This document shows positions 32,240-39,293 of a stretch of DNA of 42,093 bases, one piece after another. Both the position numbers and the translations under genes were made by a program. How positions within the stretch are numbered: position 1 is the stretch's first letter; every line of letters begins with the position of its first letter. Location: positions 1 to 42,093 of the forward strand of contig JAUWIG010000031.1 in assembly GCA_030605475.1 (NCBI GenBank), given 5' to 3'. The notes beneath the pieces were generated by a model, which ran no database searches, was not told the DNA's origin, and was given only the letters and a program-made list of their open reading frames with translations. This DNA is from Planctomycetota bacterium. GTDB taxonomy: Bacteria; Planctomycetota; Phycisphaerae; Sedimentisphaerales; Anaerobacaceae.

Positions 32240-33499
32240 ATGAAAACTCGCATCTCGCTTTACGCTTTGCGCTTTACGTTTCACGAAATTTTAGTCTGGC
32301 TTGCAATGTTTGTTATTGCCTCTGGTTTGGCCTGCCAACCACAAGCCCGGATTAAGGCTGATAAAGCCCCCGTTATTACCGAGACACGCGCTGAAATAAC
32401 AGTTGAAGCCTCTGTCGTTACAGAGGCCCCCGCTGCCGAAGCGACAACCACTGAAACTCTTGCAGCTCCCAAAGCTCCTCCCATTACAGAGCCCCCTGAC
32501 GAAATAACGAGCATCGAGGCCGTTACCGAGCAGCTCCCTGACGAAACAACAACGGACGCCATTGTCGCCACCGTTAACGGCGTCGATATTACCGAAAGCC
32601 AGATAGAAGCAAAAATGGAGCCACAGCTTAAGAGAATAGCCGCACAGGCCGCTCAATTGCCGCCATCGGTAATTGAGCCATACAAAAAACAACTCAGACA
32701 ACAGGCCCTCGAAAGTATAATTATTGAACGGTTGCTGGATGAAAAGGTAAAAGCAAAAAACATCGTGGTTACTGAAGAAAATGCGATGGAACAGCTTCAA
32801 GAAATGGCCTCTCAGCAAAAAATATCGCTGGAAGACTTCAAGGCATTGATAGAAGCTTCAGGCCAAAATTTCGACCAGGTAAAACAACGCGTCTGGAAAG
32901 GTCTGGGTTATCAGAAACTTATGGAAGCTCAATTTGCCGGCAAAGTAAACATCACCGAAGACGATGCCCAAAAGTATTATTCTGAGCATAAAAGTGAGTT
33001 CGAAACGCCAGAACAGGTCAGAGCAAGTCATATTCTCATACAGCCCGACACCACAGACCCTGCCGCCGACCCAAACGAGGCCAAAGCAAAGGCCCAGGCA
33101 AAGGCTAAAGACCTGCTTAAACAAATCAAGGCCGGGGCCGATTTCGCCACATTAGCCATAGCTAATTCAAGCTGTCCGTCAGGAGCACAAGGCGGCGATT
33201 TGAATTTCTTCAACAGAGGCCAGATGATACCGGCTTTCGAAGAAGCAGCTTTCAAATTAGAAATCGGGCAGGTCAGTAGCATTGTGGAAACCAGATTCGG
33301 ATACCACATTATAAAGGTTACCGACCGCAAAGACACCGGCGTTATAACCTTTGAGCAGGCCAAAGATGATATAATAAGCGGACTGACGCAACAGAAGCAA
33401 AATGAGCTTGCTACGGAATATATCGAATCGCTCAAGGCCGAAGCAAACATCACTTACCCAGCCGGCAAAGAGCCGAATTCCGTGCCACGTAGCCAGTAA
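32240..33499 (+). CDS. SurA/PrsA-like peptidyl-prolyl isomerase chaperone
   Basis: The 419-residue exported protein has a signal sequence ending ASGLAC (C32), which is only loosely lipobox-like. A Thr/Glu/Pro/Ala-rich linker (about 40-105) is followed by a SurA-N-like helical chaperone domain (about 108-250) and a parvulin rotamase domain (about 260-362: VRASHILIQPD, FATLAIANSSCPSGAQGGDL, GYHIIKVTDR). It assists folding of outer-membrane or secreted proteins in the periplasm. The first 15 codons are built from CGCTTTACGCTTTGCGC-type word repeats, so part of the signal peptide is repeat-derived. AAAGGA precedes the ATG. Confidence 0.88.
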   Translation: MKTRISLYALRFTFHEILVWLAMFVIASGLACQPQARIKADKAPVITETRAEITVEASVVTEAPAAEATTTETLAAPKAPPITEPPDEITSIEAVTEQLPDETTTDAIVATVNGVDITESQIEAKMEPQLKRIAAQAAQLPPSVIEPYKKQLRQQALESIIIERLLDEKVKAKNIVVTEENAMEQLQEMASQQKISLEDFKALIEASGQNFDQVKQRVWKGLGYQKLMEAQFAGKVNITEDDAQKYYSEHKSEFETPEQVRASHILIQPDTTDPAADPNEAKAKAQAKAKDLLKQIKAGADFATLAIANSSCPSGAQGGDLNFFNRGQMIPAFEEAAFKLEIGQVSSIVETRFGYHIIKVTDRKDTGVITFEQAKDDIISGLTQQKQNELATEYIESLKAEANITYPAGKEPNSVPRSQ

Positions 33500-33507
33500 C
33501 CCGTCGC

Positions 33508-33541
33508 TCGAATCACGAGATACGAGTCACGAGGCACGATT
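33508..33541. repeat. 'CACGAGATACGAGT' word repeat over the nagB 3' end
   Basis: AATCACGAGATACGAGTCAC continues as GAGGCACGAT. It lies between the SurA-like gene stop and nagB, and covers the nagB stop (complement of 33527-33529) and its last codons (RAS). Confidence 0.65.
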
Positions 33542-34348
33542 TAACAGTGCTGCAGGGTCGAGATTAGCTGATTCTATATCTTTGAAGTATCTTACCGTAC
33601 CTACCTTCAGCTCAACCGTGGCTTCTTCATCACAGACAATAATGCCCTTCGGGTGCATCTGCAGGGCGCTGACTGTCCACATATGATTCACACTACCTTC
33701 TACGGCGTGTCGCAATGCACGGGCCTTATTATGGCCGCTAACGATAATCATAACTTCATCGGCATCCATAACAGTCCCTACCCCCACAGTCAACGCGGTT
33801 TTGGGGACTTTACTAATATCGCCGTCAAAAAATCGCGAATTGGCAATGATAGTGTCATAAGTCAGTGCCATAACACGCGTCCTTGATGACAATGACGACC
33901 CCGGCTCGTTAAACGCTATATGGCCGTCAGGACCTATACCGCCGACAAAGAGATTAACGCCGCCTCCCTCTTTAATCTTTTCTTCATAGCTTGCACACTC
34001 AGATTTGAGGTCCGGCGCATTACCGTCGGGAATGTTGACATTATCCTTTTGAATATCTATATGGCTGAAGAAATTATTCCACATAAATGAATGATAGCTC
34101 TCAGGATGGTCCTCGGCCAAATTAACATACTCATCCATATTAAAGGTGACGACATTTTTGAACGAAACCGTCCCTGCCTTGTGAAGTTTTATTAACTCTT
34201 TGTACATCCCAAGCGGTGAAGAACCTGTAGGAAGGCCCAGCACAAAAGGTTTGGCCTCGCTCGGGCCAAATTCATTTATCTTCTTTACAACGTAGCTGGC
34301 GGCCCATTGGGATACTAATTCATAATCCGGTTCAATGATTACTCTCAT
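33527..34348 (-). CDS. nagB: Glucosamine-6-phosphate deaminase
   Basis: The 273-residue enzyme converts glucosamine-6-phosphate to fructose-6-phosphate and ammonia. Evidence: [20 protein letters not shown], the [16 protein letters not shown] phosphate loop, [10 protein letters not shown] with the catalytic Asp, and [23 protein letters not shown] with the catalytic His. I chose ATG 34348 because AAGGAG lies 7 bases upstream; the eight extra codons upstream (to 34372) come from a dispersed repeat. It follows the DUF4954 and HD-like genes on the same strand (gap about 78 bases), suggesting an amino-sugar operon. Confidence 0.94.
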   Translation of the reverse strand: MRVIIEPDYELVSQWAASYVVKKINEFGPSEAKPFVLGLPTGSSPLGMYKELIKLHKAGTVSFKNVVTFNMDEYVNLAEDHPESYHSFMWNNFFSHIDIQKDNVNIPDGNAPDLKSECASYEEKIKEGGGVNLFVGGIGPDGHIAFNEPGSSLSSRTRVMALTYDTIIANSRFFDGDISKVPKTALTVGVGTVMDADEVMIIVSGHNKARALRHAVEGSVNHMWTVSALQMHPKGIIVCDEEATVELKVGTVRYFKDIESANLDPAALLNRAS

Positions 34349-34367
34349 AAACTCGCTCCTTTCTTTA

Positions 34368-34393
34368 GTCATTGCGAGCGAAGCAAAGCAATC
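34368..34393. repeat. GTCATTGCGAG...AAGCAATCT dispersed repeat, copy 2
   Basis: A 26-bp short form of the 21458 element sits between DUF4954 and nagB, followed by 'CTATTCACTATTCACTAACG' words up to about 34425. Confidence 0.6.
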
Positions 34394-34426
34394 TATTCAC
34401 TATTCACTAACGACTATCCACTCATC

Positions 34427-36439
34427 TCAACGCAATTTCTCCATTCGACCGATAAGCTCATCGCCGAGCTTGTTTTTCGCGATTATATGCCTTTCGATTT
34501 CACAAACAAAACTATTTTCTTCAAATGTCCCTCTCACTGCCCCGAAATCGGAATGCCTTATTTCTTCTTTGCCGTCAAGACCGTATCCAATTTGAGCGGT
34601 GGCAGCAAATTCCTTCTTGGCGTCGGCATAAAGTCGATGGTCAAGTTCTACGACCGCCTCTTTCCACTTCGTTGTCAGCTCAATAATATCGTCTGCGGTT
34701 ATTTGCTCAATTGTTTTGCCCAGGCGCTGCTGTAATATGTCTGCCGCCCAGACCCACTCATACGCAGGGTACTGGTCATACATCGACCGCAAAGCTTCTG
34801 TTACCTGCTCCAGCGTCCCTATAGTACCGTTCTCAATATCATTGAGCATTTTTTGAACGGCCCCCTCCGGAGCGAACATGCCAGCCAGGTCCACCCATTT
34901 GCCCACTCCTGCATCGGTTTCTGGCAGCAGCGCCGCTCGAAGCTCGTCAACGCTTTTGAACTGCTTGTTTTCCAGCCGTTTAATAAGACAATTGCCCAGA
35001 AACTTATCGATGCCCATCTGGTAAAAATTAATGCCTCTGTCTAACGATGGGTTCTTAATCTTGACGCTGTGGTAGGTAAAGCAATCCGATGTTTCACCGG
35101 ATGTCGCTTTGAGGTTGCCAAGCAGCTCGCAGCCGTTAAGCATCTTTTGAACCGTATATGGGCTTAGAAGTTTGAAATTTATGTAATCGAGCTTTTTGGG
35201 GTCCTTGCGCCTGTCGCGCCTCGGCCATTTCCGAGCATCTCGAACGGTCCCTACGCTGCGCAAATTCACTCCGGGGACAAGAATGCTTTCGTCCTCGTGC
35301 TCAATCAAATATGAAAAAGGCAAATCAGAAGTATCTGAGTTTCTATAATGTCTGCCCATCACAACGGTAAATGCACCAACCTTTGCCGGCCAGAGTATAT
35401 ATGAATCGCTTGCCGTCTTGGAGCCGCGTTCGATTACCCCTTGGTGGACCGGCCCAAGTTTGTACATATGGTTGCTCTGGTTGGTTCCGCTGCCGGCGTT
35501 CAAAAAGGAAAACAGACCCGCAATCAGCAGTGTGGACTTATGATGCGTAGCCGTGTAGGGCCCGGCAAATATCGCGCAGGCCTCACCGTGAAAACCGCCG
35601 CAGTTAGCAAAGTACACCGAGTTTTCCGCAGAATACTGCTTGGCCAATACGGTGCCCTGACCTACAAAGCATTTGCATATTATTGTGCCGTCGGTAATCC
35701 TCGAGCCGCTGCACGCGATGAAATCTTCTGCAAAAACACCGGGCCCAACATAGACCGGGTCCTCTGGACAGCTATTGACCGAGCCGTTTTCCAATCTCTC
35801 AGCACCCTCTATAGTGCTGTCCGGACCTACCTTAACATTTTTGATAATTCGGCAATTGATAAGCCTGGCGCCTTTTGCCACAAGGCCCATAGACGAAGTA
35901 ACAGACTCGGTGTAGGCGGCTATCATTTTTCGCAGGTTTTCAATTACTTTCGGCCTGTGCCGATAACACGCTATTATGTAAGCGGTGTGGGCGGAGAGAC
36001 GGTCGTAAATCGGTACCTCTCTGCCCCCGGCCTCGTTAATAACGGCGACCTCCGTGCCGTTACCAAATGAGCTTTCACCCTCAACGGCAAGCAAATCAAC
36101 ATTCTCTATAACTACCTCATCTTCGATTATGTAGTTGGCGATATAATTCCTGATTTGGTCGATATATACGTTATTGCCGATTGTGCAGTTGTGAATTGTT
36201 GCATTGCTAATCCCTGTCTGCTTCTTAACGTTACCGAAAAAAGACACCTCCCCTCCGAACGCACCCAATTTTACACCGCCGGAAAAGTGGGTGGATTTTA
36301 CTCTCGCCGCGTCGAACCCATCAGCAACCTGAACATTTGACCAGTCATCGCAGCTACAGCCCTGGCTGGTCAGTCTGGTGATTTCATCAGCGGACAATGG
36401 ACGGGACCCACCATTGTGGGAACCAATTTCTGATGCCAT
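34427..36439 (-). CDS. DUF4954 family protein (hexapeptide beta-helix)
   Basis: The 670-residue protein carries hexapeptide-type repeats from about residue 55 to 300 (ATIHNCTIGNNVYI, VVIENVDLLAVEG, RLINCRIIKNVKVG, DSTIEGAERLENG). These form a left-handed beta-helix like that of sugar-nucleotide acyltransferases. A long helical C-terminal half with conserved FYQMGIDKFLGN, PAYEWVWAADILQQ blocks follows. I recognise it as DUF4954, a family of Bacteroidota, spirochaetes and planctomycetes. An acyl or nucleotidyl transfer role on an amino sugar is plausible because nagB is next in the operon, but no catalytic residue is proven. The start has a GGAGAGAAG-like leader. Confidence 0.82.
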   Translation of the reverse strand: MASEIGSHNGGSRPLSADEITRLTSQGCSCDDWSNVQVADGFDAARVKSTHFSGGVKLGAFGGEVSFFGNVKKQTGISNATIHNCTIGNNVYIDQIRNYIANYIIEDEVVIENVDLLAVEGESSFGNGTEVAVINEAGGREVPIYDRLSAHTAYIIACYRHRPKVIENLRKMIAAYTESVTSSMGLVAKGARLINCRIIKNVKVGPDSTIEGAERLENGSVNSCPEDPVYVGPGVFAEDFIACSGSRITDGTIICKCFVGQGTVLAKQYSAENSVYFANCGGFHGEACAIFAGPYTATHHKSTLLIAGLFSFLNAGSGTNQSNHMYKLGPVHQGVIERGSKTASDSYILWPAKVGAFTVVMGRHYRNSDTSDLPFSYLIEHEDESILVPGVNLRSVGTVRDARKWPRRDRRKDPKKLDYINFKLLSPYTVQKMLNGCELLGNLKATSGETSDCFTYHSVKIKNPSLDRGINFYQMGIDKFLGNCLIKRLENKQFKSVDELRAALLPETDAGVGKWVDLAGMFAPEGAVQKMLNDIENGTIGTLEQVTEALRSMYDQYPAYEWVWAADILQQRLGKTIEQITADDIIELTTKWKEAVVELDHRLYADAKKEFAATAQIGYGLDGKEEIRHSDFGAVRGTFEENSFVCEIERHIIAKNKLGDELIGRMEKLR

Positions 36440-36523
36440 TTTCTTCTCTCCCTATTGTTGGCCTTTTAGCTGCTTATTTTTCTTCCAGCGACTTGATAAT
36501 AGCCGACAAGTACACCGGAATAC

Positions 36524-37222
36524 TCAAACAAAGGCTGAATCAACCGACAATTCTTCCAGGTCTTTGGCTGTATTTTCAACCTTAAGCTGCTTCATAAAGT
36601 ATTCAGCGGCAGCAAGTCTTCGTTCCGCGAGTTTGCGGACGGCCTCAAATCGAAAATCCTCTTTTAGACGAGCCTGCCAGTACCCATAATCTATTTTCCT
36701 CTTCCAGCCTTGCAGTGCGTCAGAGGTGCTTTTGCCATGGGAAACGAACCGCCTGAACTCATTAAAAATCCCCACCGCTCCAGTATCATCCAAATTGCGT
36801 GCGTCCGAAAATATCATCGCTTCGAGTCTCCGGCTGGAACAGCTGCAGCTTTCGGTGATAATCCTGTTTATCCTCTTGATTCTTGTTTCGTCTACGACAG
36901 TCTTGAGTTTTTCCTCGACAATCTGCGTGCTAAAATCCAGCAGGTCATTGCCGTTAGCATCGGAAATCGCCAATTTGGCTCCGCTTCCTTTTGCCCTAAG
37001 CTGGTGGGCCAGGCCGGCATCGCTGAAATACGTCGCCGCGTACAGACAGAAACTGTCTATCTGCATACTGGCCTTGCCCAGCTCCGGCAGTCGGCAGATA
37101 TGCTCAACATTACGCACCAATCGCTGAGCACGGTCCCAGAGAGAATTGTCGTGTTCGCTCGCAGGTGTGCGTATTACCAGGGCTTGTTTGGCAAGGTCTC
37201 TTACAATATCAAGTTCAGCCAT
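36524..37222 (-). CDS. HD-domain-like protein with incomplete motif
   Basis: The 232-residue helical protein has an N-terminal pattern recalling HD phosphohydrolases (RAQRLVRNVEHICRLPELG, H41; FCLYAATYFSDAGLA). The defining His-Asp pair is S67-D68 here, and a basic central part and a helical tail (KLAERRLAAAEYFMKQL) follow. The lost His suggests it is not a normal metal-dependent phosphohydrolase, or that I have aligned the motif wrongly. It is the first gene of a same-strand run with DUF4954 (gap 84 bases) and nagB. A regulatory or partner role in that pathway is inferred from position only. Confidence 0.55.
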   Translation of the reverse strand: MAELDIVRDLAKQALVIRTPASEHDNSLWDRAQRLVRNVEHICRLPELGKASMQIDSFCLYAATYFSDAGLAHQLRAKGSGAKLAISDANGNDLLDFSTQIVEEKLKTVVDETRIKRINRIITESCSCSSRRLEAMIFSDARNLDDTGAVGIFNEFRRFVSHGKSTSDALQGWKRKIDYGYWQARLKEDFRFEAVRKLAERRLAAAEYFMKQLKVENTAKDLEELSVDSAFV

Positions 37223-37531
37223 AAATTACCCATCACTTGAAAAGGGGCTGCATCTTGCAATAAATCGCAAAATGAGAACACAATTTGACAGCCGACTGTT
37301 TAGCAGAGCAGAGATATTTAGTCAAGCTTTTTTTAACCCTTCTAAAGCCACACCCGCCGTGCCCGGCACCGCACCAGGCCCAGGTAAAATGCCTATGGAA
37401 ACCAGCAATGGTAAATTACAAAATTTTTGACAAAATCTGAAGTAACCTATTGGCAGCCGCCGATATTTACTATATAACCCCTCAGGATGGCTATCTAAGG
37501 ATATTTCAAGCTGTTTTTCAGGAACGAGGCT
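37223..37531. other. 309-base divergent spacer
   Basis: It separates the HD-like gene (minus) from the amidase-like gene (plus). Apart from the plus-strand promoter at 37450-37478, I see no gene or repeat in it. Confidence 0.6.
37450..37478 (+). promoter_or_regulatory. Probable promoter of the amidase-like gene
   Basis: TTGGCA (37450-37455), 17 bases, TATAAC (37473-37478), 53 bases before ATG 37532. Confidence 0.5.
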
Positions 37532-38080
37532 ATGTCAAATCAGCCGCGAGTCGAGAAAGTATTAGCAGCACTGCTGATTTCAATGACAATCGGGGCAATA
37601 ATCTTAATGGCCCTCGGCAATAATCCTCCCTCCGCCGGCCCTTTCTGCCTTTCGAGCTATTACCGCCTTGACCCTATCGAAAAAGCCATTCTCTCTCAAG
37701 CAGCCCAATCACCAGGCCGCTGGAACCGAATCGAAATCTACTATAGCGGCACAAAAGCAGGCAATATTGAACAGTTGGCCGCACTGAACGGCCTGACAAG
37801 CCCCATGGACATCAACTGCCATTTCGTCATCTGCAACGGCCTCGGAGGCGACGATGGCCAAATACAGCCAACCGAAAAGTGGCAAAGACAATGGTCAATC
37901 ATACCAGGACGAACCTGGTACGGCAGCAGCCGGACCATCCGGCTCTGCGTTATATCGGACGGCAGAGCCACTCATCCAACCAACTTCCAGACAAAAAGGA
38001 CCGAGGCATTGGTAGAAGGTCTCTGCAGAAAGTTCGGCATCGCCCCCAATTCCATCTACTACCCCAACGATTGGAAATAA
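37532..38080 (+). CDS. Degenerate N-acetylmuramoyl-alanine amidase-like (PGRP fold) protein
   Basis: The 182-residue protein has one N-terminal hydrophobic helix (about 10-28), so it is exported or membrane anchored. The rest follows the amidase_2/PGRP layout: RWNRIEIYYSGTKAGN, INCHFVICNGLGGDDGQIQ, KWQRQW, TIRLCVISDG, ATHPTNFQTKRTEALVEGLC and IAPNSIYYPNDW. Active enzymes bind zinc through His residues in an I-HHS motif, an AH..G.N segment and a final GH.DW-like block. Here these read IYYS (69-72), GRTWYGSS and YYPNDW, so the zinc ligands appear lost. It probably binds rather than cuts peptidoglycan, or has a structural role. Confidence 0.72.
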   Translation: MSNQPRVEKVLAALLISMTIGAIILMALGNNPPSAGPFCLSSYYRLDPIEKAILSQAAQSPGRWNRIEIYYSGTKAGNIEQLAALNGLTSPMDINCHFVICNGLGGDDGQIQPTEKWQRQWSIIPGRTWYGSSRTIRLCVISDGRATHPTNFQTKRTEALVEGLCRKFGIAPNSIYYPNDWK

Positions 38081-38891
38081 TGTAACCCTCGCATGTCGTT
38101 GGCGGGGGCCCAGTCTCCGTTTCCCAAATACTTTTTTATAATTTCCGCAGGCGGGAACCCAGTCTCCTCTTTTTTCGTCATTGCGAGCATCGCAAGGCGA
38201 TGCGTGGCAATCTCATTCACCAATCACCAGTTACCATTTACCAATCACCAATTATAAATAGTCAGTAGTAAATAGTAAATTAAAGCGTCATTCCCGCGCA
38301 GCCTGCCCTGAGAGAAGTCGAATGGGCGGGAACACAGTCTCCGTTTTACCTTCTATCTTCCGTCCTCCGCTGTCTGTCTTTTCCCCCAATTATCAATATC
38401 GAAGAACCGCCTGTGGCGGAATCAATTGAAACCGCCCAGCCTCCGTTTGCCTTTCACTTCGACCTTCGAAATTCCTTGCTCGATATTCGATATTCCTTAC
38501 TGTCATCCCGACCGAAGCGGAGGGATCTGTTTAGAAAAACATCGCGAAGCAATTCCTTAACATTCAGTTGTTCTTGCGATAGGAATGCTTTTCTTTTCTA
38601 AGCGAACCAACCGGCCCAGGCTGGTGCCCTAGCCTGCCCTCGACCGCTGCTAACTTGCTTTTCTGTCGGGGGCCAGCACGCTTTTGGCTTAGCTACATGG
38701 AACGCGGCTTAGGGCGAGAGAGTGCCTCGCAAGCATGCGTTGGGATAGCCGCTTTGAGCCAGCCTAATGCGGTAGAGTTAGATTTAGTGATTAGTCGTTG
38801 GTATTTAGCATATAGTATTTTGTTGATATTTTATTTCCGCTAAACTAAACTGCTAACAAAAAGTGGTGAATAATATCTGAGGCACCTTTCT
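38081..38891. other. About 800-base repeat-rich spacer
   Basis: No credible gene. It contains three GGCGGGAACCCAGTCTCC-like units (38101-38122, 38150-38167, 38325-38346), dispersed repeat copy 3 (38177-38214), ACCAGTTACCATTTACCAAT words (38217-38280), a GTCATTCCCGCG...GGCGGGAA element (38287-38332) and a GTCATCCCG...AGGGATCTG element (38501-38529). Confidence 0.65.
38177..38214. repeat. GTCATTGCGAG...GGCAATCTC dispersed repeat, copy 3
   Basis: A 38-bp relative of the 21458 element. An extra GCATCGC/GCGATGC inverted repeat lies inside (GCATCGC-AAG-GCGATGC), so this copy can form a strong hairpin. Confidence 0.7.
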
Positions 38892-39119
38892 ATGGAATCA
38901 TCCAGCTTACAGGAATTAGAACAAATTCCCGGCGTTGGTAAAACTATTGCCCGGGATATGCAGAATATCAGCATCCATTCTATTGACGCTCTTAAGGGCC
39001 TCCAAGCTGAGCAGCTTTATGATAGACTCTGCGAGTTTAAGGCCTCTCCAGTTGATAGATGTATGCTTTACGTATTCAACTGGCTATATACTAAATACTA
39101 TTCACTAAACCTGTCCTGA
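38892..39119 (+). CDS. Cdd1-type helix-hairpin-helix protein with a repeat-derived tail
   Basis: The 75-residue protein is almost all one HhH unit: LEQIPGVGKTIARDMQNISI, then DALKGLQAEQLYDRLCEFKA and PVDRCMLYVFNWL. This matches the 'pathogenicity locus'/Cdd1 family, small DNA-binding-like proteins of unknown role. Family members normally continue with a further Tyr/Cys-rich stretch. Here the last residues (KYYSLNLS) are encoded by the words AATACTATTCACTAA and CCTGTCCTGAG, which belong to dispersed repeats, so the original C-terminus may have been replaced. Confidence 0.72.
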   Translation: MESSSLQELEQIPGVGKTIARDMQNISIHSIDALKGLQAEQLYDRLCEFKASPVDRCMLYVFNWLYTKYYSLNLS

Positions 39120-39149
39120 GTATAATCGAAGGATACTATCGACTAATTT

Positions 39150-39246
39150 GGCCCTGATCTTTTAAAATGGGAGAACTGGAAGGATAAGGAATAACTAACT
39201 GCCAACACGGAGAGAACCAACCGGGACAGCACGATGATTGATTATT
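39150..39246 (+). repeat. Dispersed element of about 97 bp, copy 2
   Basis: Matches the minus strand of 26116-26214 (see that entry), starting with GGCCCTGATCTTTTAAAATG and ending GATTGATTATT. It marks the left edge of the second accessory block. No ORF spans it. Confidence 0.75.
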
Positions 39247-39293
39247 TGCTGCTTATTTCGCTGATTAAATAAGTGTAAAATTATCATCTGCGT

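Noticed and set aside
38413-38601. 62-residue ORF in the repeat-rich spacer
   Set aside because: It is translated largely from dispersed repeats; no ribosome site or conserved pattern.
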